64,000 nucleotides of DNA from Bacteroidota bacterium (lineage in GTDB: Bacteria > Bacteroidota > Ignavibacteria > UBA10030 > UBA6906). Position numbers and translations under genes: made by a program. Positions 52,729 through 61,519 of the stretch are shown piece by piece. The stretch spans positions 103,152 through 167,151 of the forward strand of contig JAUQWO010000079.1 of NCBI GenBank assembly GCA_030835135.1, written 5' to 3'. The notes below the pieces were generated by a model. It did no database searches. It was given only the letters and a program-made list of their open reading frames with translations, and was not told where the DNA came from. Position 1 is the stretch's first letter. The number at the start of each line of letters is the position of its first letter.

Positions 52729-53357
52729 CCATGGACAACGTGCGGTTCGATGAACGCGGGCTCGTTCCCGCCGTCGTGCAGGATGCGCTGAGTGGCGAAG
52801 TGCTCATGCTCGCGTACATGAACCGGGAAAGTCTGGAGAAGACCCTTGCTACGGGCGAGACACACTTCTGGAGCAGGAGCAGGAACGAGCTCTGGCACAA
52901 GGGTGCGACCTCGGGCCACGTGCAGAAAGTGACGGGGATGTCGCTCGACTGCGACGGCGACACGATCCTGGTACGGGTGCTCCAGACGGGCGCTGCCTGC
53001 CACACCGGTGCGTACTCATGTTTCTTCGAGAAGGTGCCGGTGCAGAGCGGCGGCACGCATGAGGCCGCGTTGGGCGAGGTCCTGGGAGCGGTGGCGCGGG
53101 TGATCCACCAGCGCAACGCCGACCGCCCGGAAGGATCCTACACAACCAAACTTCTGGAGGGAGGTCTGGACCGGATCCTGAAGAAGGTGGGGGAGGAATC
53201 CGGCGAAGTGATCATCGCGGCGAAGAACCATGCGCCGGTGGAGATCACCTGGGAAGTGGCCGATCTCCTGTATCATCTGCTGGTGATGATGGAGGTGGAA
53301 GGCGTGTCGCTCGCCGACATCGCCGGAAAGCTCGGCGAACGGCGCGGGGGCAAGTAG
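52725..53357 (+). CDS. hisIE: Bifunctional phosphoribosyl-AMP cyclohydrolase / phosphoribosyl-ATP pyrophosphatase
   Basis: A 210-residue fusion. Residues ~1-105 are HisI ([40 protein letters not shown], and the metal Cys residues in [12 protein letters not shown]); ~115-205 are HisE ([44 protein letters not shown]). It performs the second and third steps of the pathway. Last gene of the his operon; a GC-rich hairpin follows. Confidence 0.96.
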   Translation: MTMDNVRFDERGLVPAVVQDALSGEVLMLAYMNRESLEKTLATGETHFWSRSRNELWHKGATSGHVQKVTGMSLDCDGDTILVRVLQTGAACHTGAYSCFFEKVPVQSGGTHEAALGEVLGAVARVIHQRNADRPEGSYTTKLLEGGLDRILKKVGEESGEVIIAAKNHAPVEITWEVADLLYHLLVMMEVEGVSLADIAGKLGERRGGK

Positions 53358-53365
53358 CAACCCGG

Positions 53366-53394
53366 ATGCCGGGCCCGGTGTGCGGACCCGGCAT
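53366..53394. terminator. GC-rich hairpin between hisIE and the convergent gene
   Basis: ATGCCGGG (53366-53373) pairs with CCCGGCAT (53387-53394) around a 13-base loop. It has no T run on either side, so it is a candidate bidirectional or Rho-assisted terminator only. Confidence 0.45.
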
Positions 53395-53401
53395 GTGACC
53401 C

Positions 53402-54265
53402 TCAGTCAACAGCGGCTTCCTGCTCCACCGACCGGAGGAAGGCGATGCCTTCGGCAATGAACGCCCTCCCATCGGGGCAGACATCGTGGAACATCCCCCG
53501 CTCGAACGCAAAATCGCCGATCCCCGAGTTGTATCCCTCCAGCCCGACGTACCCCGTGAACCCGATCTCCCGCAGCGCCCTGAACACCGTGAGCCAGGGG
53601 ATGAGTCCACCCCCCGGTTTTCCGCGGTCGTTCTCACACGCATGGACCGCGAATAACCGGTCGCCGATCTTCCTCAGTGCCGCACCGTAGTCGCGTACTT
53701 CGGTCACCAGATGATAGGTGTCGAAGAGCACGCGCAGCGCAGGGTGGTTGTCCGCCATCGCGATCAGCTGGAGCACCTGTGCCGGCGTATTGACCATGTG
53801 TGTCCGGAAATGGCTCATCGGTTCCATGGCGAGAAGGACGTTCCGCTGGGCGGCGTATTCGGCGAGCGCATACAACCCCTCGGCCGTGCGGCGGTACTCA
53901 TCCGCCGGTGGCCTGCGTCGTTTCACCATGCCCGGGTGGCCGTACATCGCTCCGGCATACGCGGCGGCACCCACCTCCGCGGTGATGTCCACAACGCGCT
54001 TGTGCCAATCGAGCCCCCGGGCGCGATCGGCTGCGGATTCCGACGAGAGGTCGCATTCCATTGGCCACGTGCCGCCCGGACCGACGAGCAGGCGGAGCCC
54101 GAGGTCGCGGGCATGCCGGCCTGTGCGCGCATGGTCGAAGTGAATGTCATCGCCCACCGAAAGCTCGAACATGTCGAGTCCCAGTTCCCGGGCAGTGTCA
54201 AGATGCCGCAGCTGGTCGTCGCCCCAGCGCGGAGTGAGCAGGTAACAGTGAGTTCCATACAGCAT
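53402..54265 (-). CDS. Sugar-phosphate isomerase/epimerase-like TIM barrel protein
   Basis: A 287-residue AP-endonuclease-2/xylose-isomerase-like barrel. Metal-ligand motifs of the ketose 3-epimerase/hydroxypyruvate isomerase group are visible: LLAMEPMSHF (Glu), LFDTYHLV (Asp, His), LFAVHACENDRG (His, with CENDRG in the place of SD-type ligands) and YVGLEGYNSG (Glu). It probably acts on a keto-sugar or inosose, but substrate cannot be read. Downstream of a sensor kinase gene by 26 bases on the same strand; no pathway partner is adjacent. Confidence 0.8.
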   Translation of the reverse strand: MLYGTHCYLLTPRWGDDQLRHLDTARELGLDMFELSVGDDIHFDHARTGRHARDLGLRLLVGPGGTWPMECDLSSESAADRARGLDWHKRVVDITAEVGAAAYAGAMYGHPGMVKRRRPPADEYRRTAEGLYALAEYAAQRNVLLAMEPMSHFRTHMVNTPAQVLQLIAMADNHPALRVLFDTYHLVTEVRDYGAALRKIGDRLFAVHACENDRGKPGGGLIPWLTVFRALREIGFTGYVGLEGYNSGIGDFAFERGMFHDVCPDGRAFIAEGIAFLRSVEQEAAVD

Positions 54266-54291
54266 GGTCGTTCAGTAGTGTTGTTCGTGTG

Positions 54292-55992
54292 TCAGAGGTC
54301 CGGTTGTCCGGATGGGAAGCGAAGGCGGAACCTGGTTCCCGGCCCGGGCAGCAGGGTGATGGTGCCGTCGAGCTGCGCCGTCAGGCCGTGGATGACGGTC
54401 ATGCCCATTGTGCGCATCTCCGCTACCTTCATGTCGGGCGGGATGCCGATGCCGTTGTCTTCGACGGAGAGGATCACATGCCCGTCACCATCGTGCCGGA
54501 CGGTGACCGTGATCTGTCCGTCGCGGACGTGCGGGGGGAAGGCGTGCTTCAGGGCATTGGTCAGGAGTTCGTTCACGATGAGCCCGGCCGGGATCGCCTT
54601 TTCGATATCGAGGCGGATCTCATCGCCGGTCACGCGCGTGGTCACCCCACCACTCCCGGCGGAACGGAGGAGTTCGGTCGTCATGGTGGTGATGTAGTCC
54701 GGGAAATCGATGTCGGAGACATGCGGCGACCGATAGAGCTTCTCGTGGACAAGGGCCATCGACCGGATGCGTTGTTGGCTCTCCTTGAGGAGCGCACGCG
54801 CGTGGGGGTCGTTGTACGAGTCGGCCTGGAGATTCAGGAGACTGCTGATCACCTGCAGGTTGTTCTTCACCCGGTGATGCACCTCGCGGAGGAGCACATC
54901 CTTGTCGCGCAAGGACATCTCCAATTGCTCACGGTATGCCCGGCGGAGGGAGACATCGCGTGAGACGCCGAGGAGTCCGAGAGGCTTGCCCTCGTCGCCG
55001 AAGATCACCCGCGTTGTCACTTCCGTCCACACCGTTGAGCCATCCTTGCGGGGCTGCTCGACCTCGAGGTACACCGGATCGGAGTTCGTGCCCGCGAGGG
55101 CATCCCGGACGACGGCACGGAGCGCGCGGCGCACGACCGGGTAGGATGCAGGCGTGATCGCCTCCTCGATCGTCGACTGTACCGCTTCCTCCGGGGTGAT
55201 CCCGCGCAGCTGGAGGATGGAGGGTGAGACATACGTGAAACGTCCCTCCAGGTCCGCGGTCCATATGACATCAATGGCATTGTCCGCAAGCAATCGGTAC
55301 CGTTGTTCGCTCTCCTGCGACAACTGCCGGGCGGCATTGTACTCGGTGATATCGTGGATCACGCCGGTCACACGCCGCGCGCCGCTGTCAAACAGCGCCA
55401 CGGAATGGATGTCGCGGATGCCTCCGTCGTTCGGGCGGCGGATCTTGAATGTGATATCGTACGCCGCGCGGCCGGCAAGCAGGTCTGCAAGCGCCTTGTC
55501 GAGGGGGGCCCGGTATTCCGGCAGGGGGACGCTCTGCACCAGGGGGATCGACCATGTGTTGTGCTCGAGACCGTAGATGGCGGCCGCGCCCCGGGACGCG
55601 TGGAAACTATTGTGCTTCAGGTCGAGTTCCCAGCTGCCGAACGAAGCAATGGACTCTGCCCGCTCCAACCGCAGCTGGTCCGCAGCGAGATGGGCGTTGG
55701 CGGATTCAAGCGAGTCCAGATACCTGCGGGCCCGGAACCGCATGATCGTCATCGAAGTCATCCCTATCAGCCATAACCCGAAGTAGCCCGGCATCTCGTT
55801 CACCAGGAATGTCCAGTGCGGGGAGGCGGAGGTTGACGTCCGGGCGAAGGCTTCGTAGGAGTGCCGATAGTCGAAGTACACGGCGACCGCAACTGCGGAC
55901 GTCCAGACGATCATGCTGACCACGATCGAGATCAGAAAAGCGGGGGGGCGTTTCGGCGTGCGTGGCGCGGTATGGGTGTCGGTCTCTGTCAC
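54292..55992 (-). CDS. Membrane PAS sensor histidine kinase (HisKA_2 type)
   Basis: A 566-residue kinase. Two N-terminal helices (FLISIVVSMIVWTSAVAVAV and a second near residue 75) flank a short periplasmic loop, followed by two to three PAS domains (PAC ends at VTGVIHDITEYNAARQLSQE and LLGVSRDVSLRRAYREQLEM). The phospho-His is in EVHHRVKNNLQVISSLLNLQ, the HisKA_2/HWE-like form, and the ATPase has NELLTNALKHAFP and DNGIGIP. Such kinases usually pair with a response regulator encoded elsewhere; none is adjacent. It is divergent from the DUF5107 gene. Confidence 0.9.
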   Translation of the reverse strand: MTETDTHTAPRTPKRPPAFLISIVVSMIVWTSAVAVAVYFDYRHSYEAFARTSTSASPHWTFLVNEMPGYFGLWLIGMTSMTIMRFRARRYLDSLESANAHLAADQLRLERAESIASFGSWELDLKHNSFHASRGAAAIYGLEHNTWSIPLVQSVPLPEYRAPLDKALADLLAGRAAYDITFKIRRPNDGGIRDIHSVALFDSGARRVTGVIHDITEYNAARQLSQESEQRYRLLADNAIDVIWTADLEGRFTYVSPSILQLRGITPEEAVQSTIEEAITPASYPVVRRALRAVVRDALAGTNSDPVYLEVEQPRKDGSTVWTEVTTRVIFGDEGKPLGLLGVSRDVSLRRAYREQLEMSLRDKDVLLREVHHRVKNNLQVISSLLNLQADSYNDPHARALLKESQQRIRSMALVHEKLYRSPHVSDIDFPDYITTMTTELLRSAGSGGVTTRVTGDEIRLDIEKAIPAGLIVNELLTNALKHAFPPHVRDGQITVTVRHDGDGHVILSVEDNGIGIPPDMKVAEMRTMGMTVIHGLTAQLDGTITLLPGPGTRFRLRFPSGQPDL

Positions 55993-56102
55993 GGCGTTGC
56001 GGGCGTGTAGGGTCTTCGTCGTTCAGGTGCATCCACAGGTCTGACGAAAATACACAGAGTCCGATGGAAAAGCAATCGCCGAAGGGCCAGGAGCGGGCAT
56101 CC

Positions 56103-56130
56103 TTGAGTCTCTCATCCATTCTGCTATCTT
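56103..56130 (+). promoter_or_regulatory. Likely promoter of the DUF5107/TPR gene
   Basis: TTGAGT (56103-56108), 16-base spacer, TATCTT (56125-56130), about 50 bases before the ATG at 56182. Confidence 0.45.
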
Positions 56131-56181
56131 GGGTTCCAGGAACCTCACCCTATCCGTTCAACCTCTCCAATCGTGGGCACC

Positions 56182-59100
56182 ATGACTCTTCCGCAGCTCC
56201 TCAACGCATCCCTTCTGGCCGTTCTGGCTGCTGTCGTTCCGGTATCGGCCCAGATACAACGTGCGACGGTCACGGAGACCGTGCGATCCTTCCGGACATA
56301 CCCCTTTTCCGACCCCGATCCCGTCGCGCGGCCCGGTGCGATCTACCCGTATTTCCGGTATCAGGGGTATACCGCGACCCCCGAGAACCGCACCTGGAAG
56401 GTCGTGACCCTCGAGAATGAGTACATCCGGGTCATGATCGCTCCGCAGATGGGGGGCAAGATCCTTGGCGCGTTCGAAAAAGGGTCCGGACTCCCGTTCA
56501 TCTATTATAACAGCGTGATCAAGTTCCGCGAGATCGCGATGCGGGGTCCGTGGACTTCCGGGGGCGTGGAATTCAATTTCGGGGATCTCGGGCATGCACC
56601 GACGACCGCGTCGCCTGTGGACTACCTGACCCGGTCGAATCCGGACGGCAGCGTCAGCTGCATTGTCGGAACCATGGATCTCGCATCGCGGACCGAGTGG
56701 CGGGTGGAGATCCGCCTCCCGGCGGACAGGGCATATGTGGAGACGCGATCGTTCTGGTACAACCCTACCGATCTCTCGACGAGCCGGTATCATTGGATGA
56801 ACGGCGCCGCGGATGCGGGGGATGATCTCGAGTTCATCTACCCGGGGAACGCGTTCATCGGCCACGATGGCGAGGTCGGTGCATGGCCGGTCGATCCGCA
56901 GGGGAGGGACATCACGAAGTACAGGAACAACAACTTCGGCTCGTACAAGTCCTACCATGTGCTCGGGAAGAATACGGATTTCTTTGGCGCGCGGTGGGCA
57001 ACGAAGGACCTGGGGGTCCTGCACTGGTCGCGCTACGCGGACAAACCCGGGAAGAAGATCTGGATCTGGGGGCTGTCGCGCGAGGGGGAGATCTGGCGGG
57101 GATTGCTGACGGATCCCGATCTCGGGAATGGGCAGTACGTGGAGATCCAGTCGGGCCTGCATTTCAACCAGCCGACGACGAAGAGCTATCTCACACCGTT
57201 CAAACATATGGTGTTCCTGCCCTCTTCGGCCGAACAATTCACGGAGTGCTGGATGCCGTTCCGTGGCCTCCAGAACGTCGTCGCCGCGAACCCCGAAGGG
57301 GCGCTGGATGTCCGTCGCACAGACGGCCGCCTCTCCATCGGCTTCTGCGCACTCGGTCCGGTGGATGATACGCTGGTGGTCCGCATCGATGGAAAGGTCG
57401 CTGGCTCGTTCCCGGTCCTCCTCCGGCCACTCGAATCCGTAGCGCACGAGGTGGGGTTGCCGGCTGGATCGCACTCGTATGCGGTGAGTGTCGGGACGCG
57501 GTTGTCATACGAAAGTGATGGTGAACTGGGGCAACCGCTCGAACGTCCGCTGAGGAGCCCTGCCTTCGACTGGACGGGTGCCTACGGGCTTTCCGTCGGT
57601 GCGCGTGAGCGCATGCGGGAGCGCGACTACGATGGCGCATACGCATGGTTCGAGCGCTCGCTCGCGGCCGACCCCACACATCTTCCCTCCCTGGCAGGAG
57701 CTGCCGAGCTTGCTCTCCGCCGCTTCGATACGGCCGCAACATTGGGATTTGCCATGCGGGCCCTGGCGATCGATGCCTATGATGCGGACGCGAACTACGT
57801 GTATGGACTCGCCCAGCGGGCGCGGGGAAATTGTGCCGACGCGGAGGATGGGTTCGGGTTCGCTGCCCGGTCAGCCGCCCTGCGGCCGGCCGCCTCGGTG
57901 CAGCTGGCGGAAATGGCATTCACGCGGGGACACATGAACGAGGCGGAAGCGTATGCCCGGCAGGCGCTCGCCGCCGATGCCACGAGCGTTCGCGCACTCC
58001 GATTCCTTGCGGTGCTGTACCGGACGACCGGGGATACGCGGGCCGCCGAACACACCCGCGCCGCGATCGCTGCCCTCGATCCGTTGAATCATTTCGTGCG
58101 ATGGGAATCGTATCGTGCCCATCCTGATGCAGAGCATCGTACAGCCTTCCTGGATGGACTGCGGGGAGAGTTCCCGCATGAATCCTGTCAGGAGATCGCT
58201 GCGACCTACATTGGACTCGGGTTGAACGAAGAAGCCATTGCGGTGCTCCGCACTTCGCCCTCCCACCCAATGGTGCATCTCTGGATCGCGCACCTGCTTT
58301 CGCGGAGCGGTCGTGCCGGCGAAGCCCGCGCTCTGCTCGATACGGTCGTGCAGGAGAATGCGGCATTTGTCTTTCCCTATCGGTCAGAAAGTGAACCCAT
58401 GCTGGCGTGGGCGGCAGGACTCGCGCCGCACTGGAAGATCCGGTATTACCGTGCATTGCTGTATTGGAGCAGGGGAAGGACCGATCGTGCACAGCAGGAA
58501 TTCGCAGCCTGCGGAGCGCAGCCCGACCTCCCTGCGTTCTATCTTGCGCGCGCGTCCTTTGCGGGGAAGGATATCGCCGCGGCGGGTGCGGATCTTCGCC
58601 GGGCGGTGGAGATCGGGGGGAATGACTGGCGGACACATCTGGCGCTCACGGAGTACTTCGGAGCGAACGGGAAGATGGCAGATGCGAGGAAGGCCGCGCA
58701 GGTGGGAGCCGACCGGTTCCCGACGAACTATGCGCTCCATCTTGCCCTGGCACGGGCCATGATCCTGACCGGTGACCATGCCGGTGCGCGGGGTATCCTC
58801 GACACCCTTGCCATCCTGCCCTTCGAAGGGGCGCGCTATGGGAGGGAGGCGCACCGTTTCGTGTACGTGCTCTCGGCACTCGATGCCGTGAACCGGAACA
58901 ACACCGCGGAGGCGCATGTCTACCTCGGAAAGGCACGCGAGTGGCCGGAGCGTTTGGGTGCCGGCAAGCCCTATGATACCGATGACCGCGTGGAGGACCT
59001 GATCGATGCGGTGGCATGCGAACGCGCGGGCGATGCCCGTGGGGCACGGGAGTACCGCCGGAAGATCATGGAGTATACACGCACACACGCGGATGCGGAC

Positions 59101-59355
59101 AGGGTGCAGCACGTGATCGGCATCGTGACGATGAGGATGGAAGGGAAGAGGGATGCGGCCTGGGACCTTCAGCGTTCATGGCTGCCGCCGGTGCCGCAGC
59201 AGCCGGTACATGTCTGGGCGCGCTCCTTCCTCGAAGGGAAAACGAATGAGATCGCGGTGCTCGAGGCCACCGCGCCCCCGTCGATGGATAGCTGGTCGGG
59301 CGACGCGGAGTATCGCCTCGTGCGCACTACGCTGGATGCCCTCGGCATCCGTTGA
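56182..59355 (+). CDS. Secreted DUF5107 protein with TPR repeats
   Basis: A 1057-residue exported protein with signal peptide (LLAVLAAVVPVSAQ). Residues ~30-330 are a DUF5107 domain (VVTLENEYIRVMIAPQMGGK, then IYYNSVIKFREIAMRGPWTS), a galactose-mutarotase-like beta sandwich found near carbohydrate-active proteins. From ~470 to the end there are multiple TPR-like helices (YDGAYAWFERSLAADPTHLP, LALAQRA-type repeats). It probably binds or processes glycans at the cell surface or periplasm, by analogy with the fold. ATG 56182 is preferred to GTG 56173. Single gene between a divergent kinase and the respiratory cluster. Confidence 0.8.
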   Translation: MTLPQLLNASLLAVLAAVVPVSAQIQRATVTETVRSFRTYPFSDPDPVARPGAIYPYFRYQGYTATPENRTWKVVTLENEYIRVMIAPQMGGKILGAFEKGSGLPFIYYNSVIKFREIAMRGPWTSGGVEFNFGDLGHAPTTASPVDYLTRSNPDGSVSCIVGTMDLASRTEWRVEIRLPADRAYVETRSFWYNPTDLSTSRYHWMNGAADAGDDLEFIYPGNAFIGHDGEVGAWPVDPQGRDITKYRNNNFGSYKSYHVLGKNTDFFGARWATKDLGVLHWSRYADKPGKKIWIWGLSREGEIWRGLLTDPDLGNGQYVEIQSGLHFNQPTTKSYLTPFKHMVFLPSSAEQFTECWMPFRGLQNVVAANPEGALDVRRTDGRLSIGFCALGPVDDTLVVRIDGKVAGSFPVLLRPLESVAHEVGLPAGSHSYAVSVGTRLSYESDGELGQPLERPLRSPAFDWTGAYGLSVGARERMRERDYDGAYAWFERSLAADPTHLPSLAGAAELALRRFDTAATLGFAMRALAIDAYDADANYVYGLAQRARGNCADAEDGFGFAARSAALRPAASVQLAEMAFTRGHMNEAEAYARQALAADATSVRALRFLAVLYRTTGDTRAAEHTRAAIAALDPLNHFVRWESYRAHPDAEHRTAFLDGLRGEFPHESCQEIAATYIGLGLNEEAIAVLRTSPSHPMVHLWIAHLLSRSGRAGEARALLDTVVQENAAFVFPYRSESEPMLAWAAGLAPHWKIRYYRALLYWSRGRTDRAQQEFAACGAQPDLPAFYLARASFAGKDIAAAGADLRRAVEIGGNDWRTHLALTEYFGANGKMADARKAAQVGADRFPTNYALHLALARAMILTGDHAGARGILDTLAILPFEGARYGREAHRFVYVLSALDAVNRNNTAEAHVYLGKAREWPERLGAGKPYDTDDRVEDLIDAVACERAGDARGAREYRRKIMEYTRTHADADRVQHVIGIVTMRMEGKRDAAWDLQRSWLPPVPQQPVHVWARSFLEGKTNEIAVLEATAPPSMDSWSGDAEYRLVRTTLDALGIR

Positions 59356-59640
59356 TGGTCCGCGTTCCAGGGCTTCCGGGGTTCGGGAAGGAGCATCCAT
59401 TCCCGGCCAGGGCCGACAGGGATCGCCACGTCCGGGCGGGATGAACGGGAGCGAACGCGGCAGGCGGGCTCCTCGACATCGTCGCTATGTCCTGCCGGCC
59501 GTGGGGGGAGAAACAGCAGTGTGGGATTTCCCGACGGAGGGTGTGGGAAATGCCTACACACGGATACCCCTGGCGTGCGGTGGGTGACGTTGGAGAAGTG
59601 CTACTGCGTTGATATTGCGTGGGTTAGCAATTAGACCTCG
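59356..59640. other. Intergenic region without a recognised gene
   Basis: About 285 bases after the DUF5107 gene. I see no supported ORF or RNA gene. A weak promoter-like TTGATA-17-TAGACC (59612-59640) near its end could serve the respiratory cluster. Confidence 0.45.
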
Positions 59641-59705
59641 TTTCGGCATGCTCCTTGCTTTTAGAACTGCTGAATAGCAGTTGCTCACCTTCCCATATGC
59701 CGAAA
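59641..59705 (+). promoter_or_regulatory. Structured leader covering the ribosome-binding site of the respiratory cluster
   Basis: An outer 9-base stem TTTCGGCAT (59641-59649) with ATGCCGAAA (59697-59705) encloses an inner 7-base hairpin AACTGCT-GAAT-AGCAGTT (59665-59682). The 3' strand of the outer stem overlaps the AAAGGA (59703-59708) that serves the ATG at 59716, so the fold would hide the ribosome-binding site. It matches no riboswitch class I recognise. Confidence 0.45.
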
Positions 59706-59715
59706 GGAAACGTCC

Positions 59716-59949
59716 ATGTTCGATTTCTCTGATCCCCGCGGCTGGCAGAACATCACCAACCTGTTGCTGCTGGCAGTTGCGCTTGTTGCCGCCGTGTACG
59801 TCGGTATCGGGGCCTACAAACAGGCACGCGCGAAGTCTCGTGCGATGGCCGGCTCATTTGGTCATGAAGATCCGCACACACTGGTGCTTCCGGACCTCGG
59901 CGTCACGATGGCGGATGGCGGCGAGAAGGTCGAAAAGAAGAACGGCTGA
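59716..59949 (+). CDS. Small single-helix membrane protein
   Basis: A 77-residue protein with one transmembrane helix (NLLLLAVALVAAVYVGIGAY, about 15-34) and a polar C-terminal tail of about 40 residues ending in EKVEKKNG. AAAGGA lies seven bases before the ATG. It is the first gene of the cytochrome/MopB cluster, 32 bases before the Cys-rich protein, and may be a small subunit or assembly factor of that complex. Family not recognised. Confidence 0.65.
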   Translation: MFDFSDPRGWQNITNLLLLAVALVAAVYVGIGAYKQARAKSRAMAGSFGHEDPHTLVLPDLGVTMADGGEKVEKKNG

Positions 59950-59981
59950 GCACAGGGAACCGAAAGCCAGAGGCGAACGCC

Positions 59982-60932
59982 ATGCGCTGTCCATTCCTGC
60001 GTGAAGCCCAGGTACAATCCTGTCGGGCGTCGAGCGTGCGAAAGATGATCGCTCAGATGCCTGGCCAGTCCGCTCCCGAGCGGTGCACGTCAGATGCCTA
60101 TCGCGAGTGCTCCGCAGCCAAACCGATGCTCGGGGATGATGCTCCGATCGGACACTGTCCGTTCCTTCATGATTCCCTGGTGCAGTACTGCGGTGCGGCA
60201 TCCCTGACGAAGTATATCCCCTACAGTGAGGCGGTCCTTTCTCATTGCGGCACGGAGAGTCACAAATACTGTGAGCTCTTCCTGGCGTTCGCTCATCCCG
60301 GACCGATGCCCGAGGTGCACGACCCGTCGGATGCAGCGGGCGAAGAGATGGTGGACTCCGTCCTCGTACGAAAAGATCTGCTCTACGCGGCGAATCATAT
60401 GTGGGCGGAGGTGGGCGAAGACGGGACCGTGCACATCGGCGTGGATGCGTTCCTCGCCGGGTTACTCGGCGCGATCGATCGTATCACGTTCATCACCGCA
60501 CAGGGAAACCAGCGTCCGGCCGTTGTCTTCACCGTGAACGGTACGGACATTCATCTGGTGTTCCCGGTGAGGATGCAGATCACCGGCGTCAATACCTCGC
60601 TCCGCACGTACCCCTCCCGACTCTTCAGCGATCCCTACACGCACGGCTGGTTGTTCGAAGGACGCGGGCTCGAGCGTGTGGAAGGTGCCGCACCCGATGA
60701 CGCGGCGCGGCTGATCACGGGTCGGGATGCCGTGGCCTGGATGACGGAGGAGGTCAGGCGCGTGGCGGAGTTCGTGCACCGTCTCTCGCGTGCGACCGCA
60801 CCGGCCGGCATGGTCTTGATGGCTGACGGCGGGAACGCGCAGCCCGGCGTCGCCCGTCTGTTCTCGCGCGACCAATTGCTTCAATTGTCCAACGAGTTCT
60901 TCTCGCCACTGGCGGGATGGAGGAGAGCGTAG
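59982..60932 (+). CDS. Cys-rich two-repeat protein with GcvH-like domain
   Basis: A 316-residue protein. Residues 1-100 are two ~55-residue repeats, each C-x10-C-x(18-20)-C-x7-C (Cys 3/14/35/43 and 59/70/89/97), both opening with CPFL. Residues ~125-265 resemble the glycine-cleavage H protein fold: HMWAEVGEDGTVHIGVDAFL, ITGVNTSLRTYP and DPYTHGWLFEG. The lipoyl-lysine position reads FTVNGTD (Asn186), so it cannot be lipoylated in the usual way. No signal peptide is seen. It is coupled to the pentaheme cytochrome gene (TAGTG) and is probably a metal-binding or assembly protein for that respiratory complex; this is inference. Confidence 0.75.
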   Translation: MRCPFLREAQVQSCRASSVRKMIAQMPGQSAPERCTSDAYRECSAAKPMLGDDAPIGHCPFLHDSLVQYCGAASLTKYIPYSEAVLSHCGTESHKYCELFLAFAHPGPMPEVHDPSDAAGEEMVDSVLVRKDLLYAANHMWAEVGEDGTVHIGVDAFLAGLLGAIDRITFITAQGNQRPAVVFTVNGTDIHLVFPVRMQITGVNTSLRTYPSRLFSDPYTHGWLFEGRGLERVEGAAPDDAARLITGRDAVAWMTEEVRRVAEFVHRLSRATAPAGMVLMADGGNAQPGVARLFSRDQLLQLSNEFFSPLAGWRRA

Positions 60933-61519
60933 TGAAATACCGTGGTGCAGTGGTGTTCCTGAGTGGCGTCGTTGCAGCGCTTGCTGTTGGTTGGTATCTG
61001 TTCCCCCTGGCACTGTACCGGACGGAGGCGCAGCCTCTGGGATTCGATCATGGTCTGCATACCGGTGATCAGGTGGGGATCACGTGTGACATGTGCCATG
61101 AGTTCGCTCCCGATGGCAGGTTCAAGGGTATTCCCGCTGTTGCTAAGTGCGCGGAGTGTCACGCGACGGCGATCGGGTCGACGGCGGACGAGAAGCGCCT
61201 GGTCGAAGAATACATCACACCGAACCGGGAGATCCCCTGGAAGGTGTATTCGCGTCAGCCGGACAATGCGTTCTTCTCGCACGCGACGCACGTGATGCAG
61301 GGGAAAGTCGAGTGCCCGGTCTGTCATGGATCGCACGGGTCGGATTCCACGCTCCGTCCGTACCAGGTGAACCGCATCAGCGGATACAGCCGCGATGTCT
61401 GGGGGCCGAACATCTCCGGGATCCCTTCGGAACCGTGGCAGGGGATGAAAATGGATCGCTGCGTCCGGTGTCACGAGGAGCGCGACCGGGTGGACGGTTG
61501 TGTCGCATGTCATAAGTGA
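60932..61519 (+). CDS. Membrane-anchored pentaheme cytochrome c (ActA/QrcA-like)
   Basis: A 195-residue cytochrome with an uncleaved N-terminal helix (AVVFLSGVVAALAVGWYLF) and five CXXCH heme sites: CDMCH, CAECH, CPVCH, CVRCH and CVACH, with distal His candidates such as FDHGLHTG and FFSHATHVM. The GTG at 60932 is chosen: GAGGAG lies six bases upstream and it overlaps the previous stop. Five hemes and gene order match ActA of alternative complex III; QrcA of the Qrc complex is related. It should carry electrons between the quinone-linked core and periplasmic carriers. Confidence 0.85.
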   Translation: MKYRGAVVFLSGVVAALAVGWYLFPLALYRTEAQPLGFDHGLHTGDQVGITCDMCHEFAPDGRFKGIPAVAKCAECHATAIGSTADEKRLVEEYITPNREIPWKVYSRQPDNAFFSHATHVMQGKVECPVCHGSHGSDSTLRPYQVNRISGYSRDVWGPNISGIPSEPWQGMKMDRCVRCHEERDRVDGCVACHK

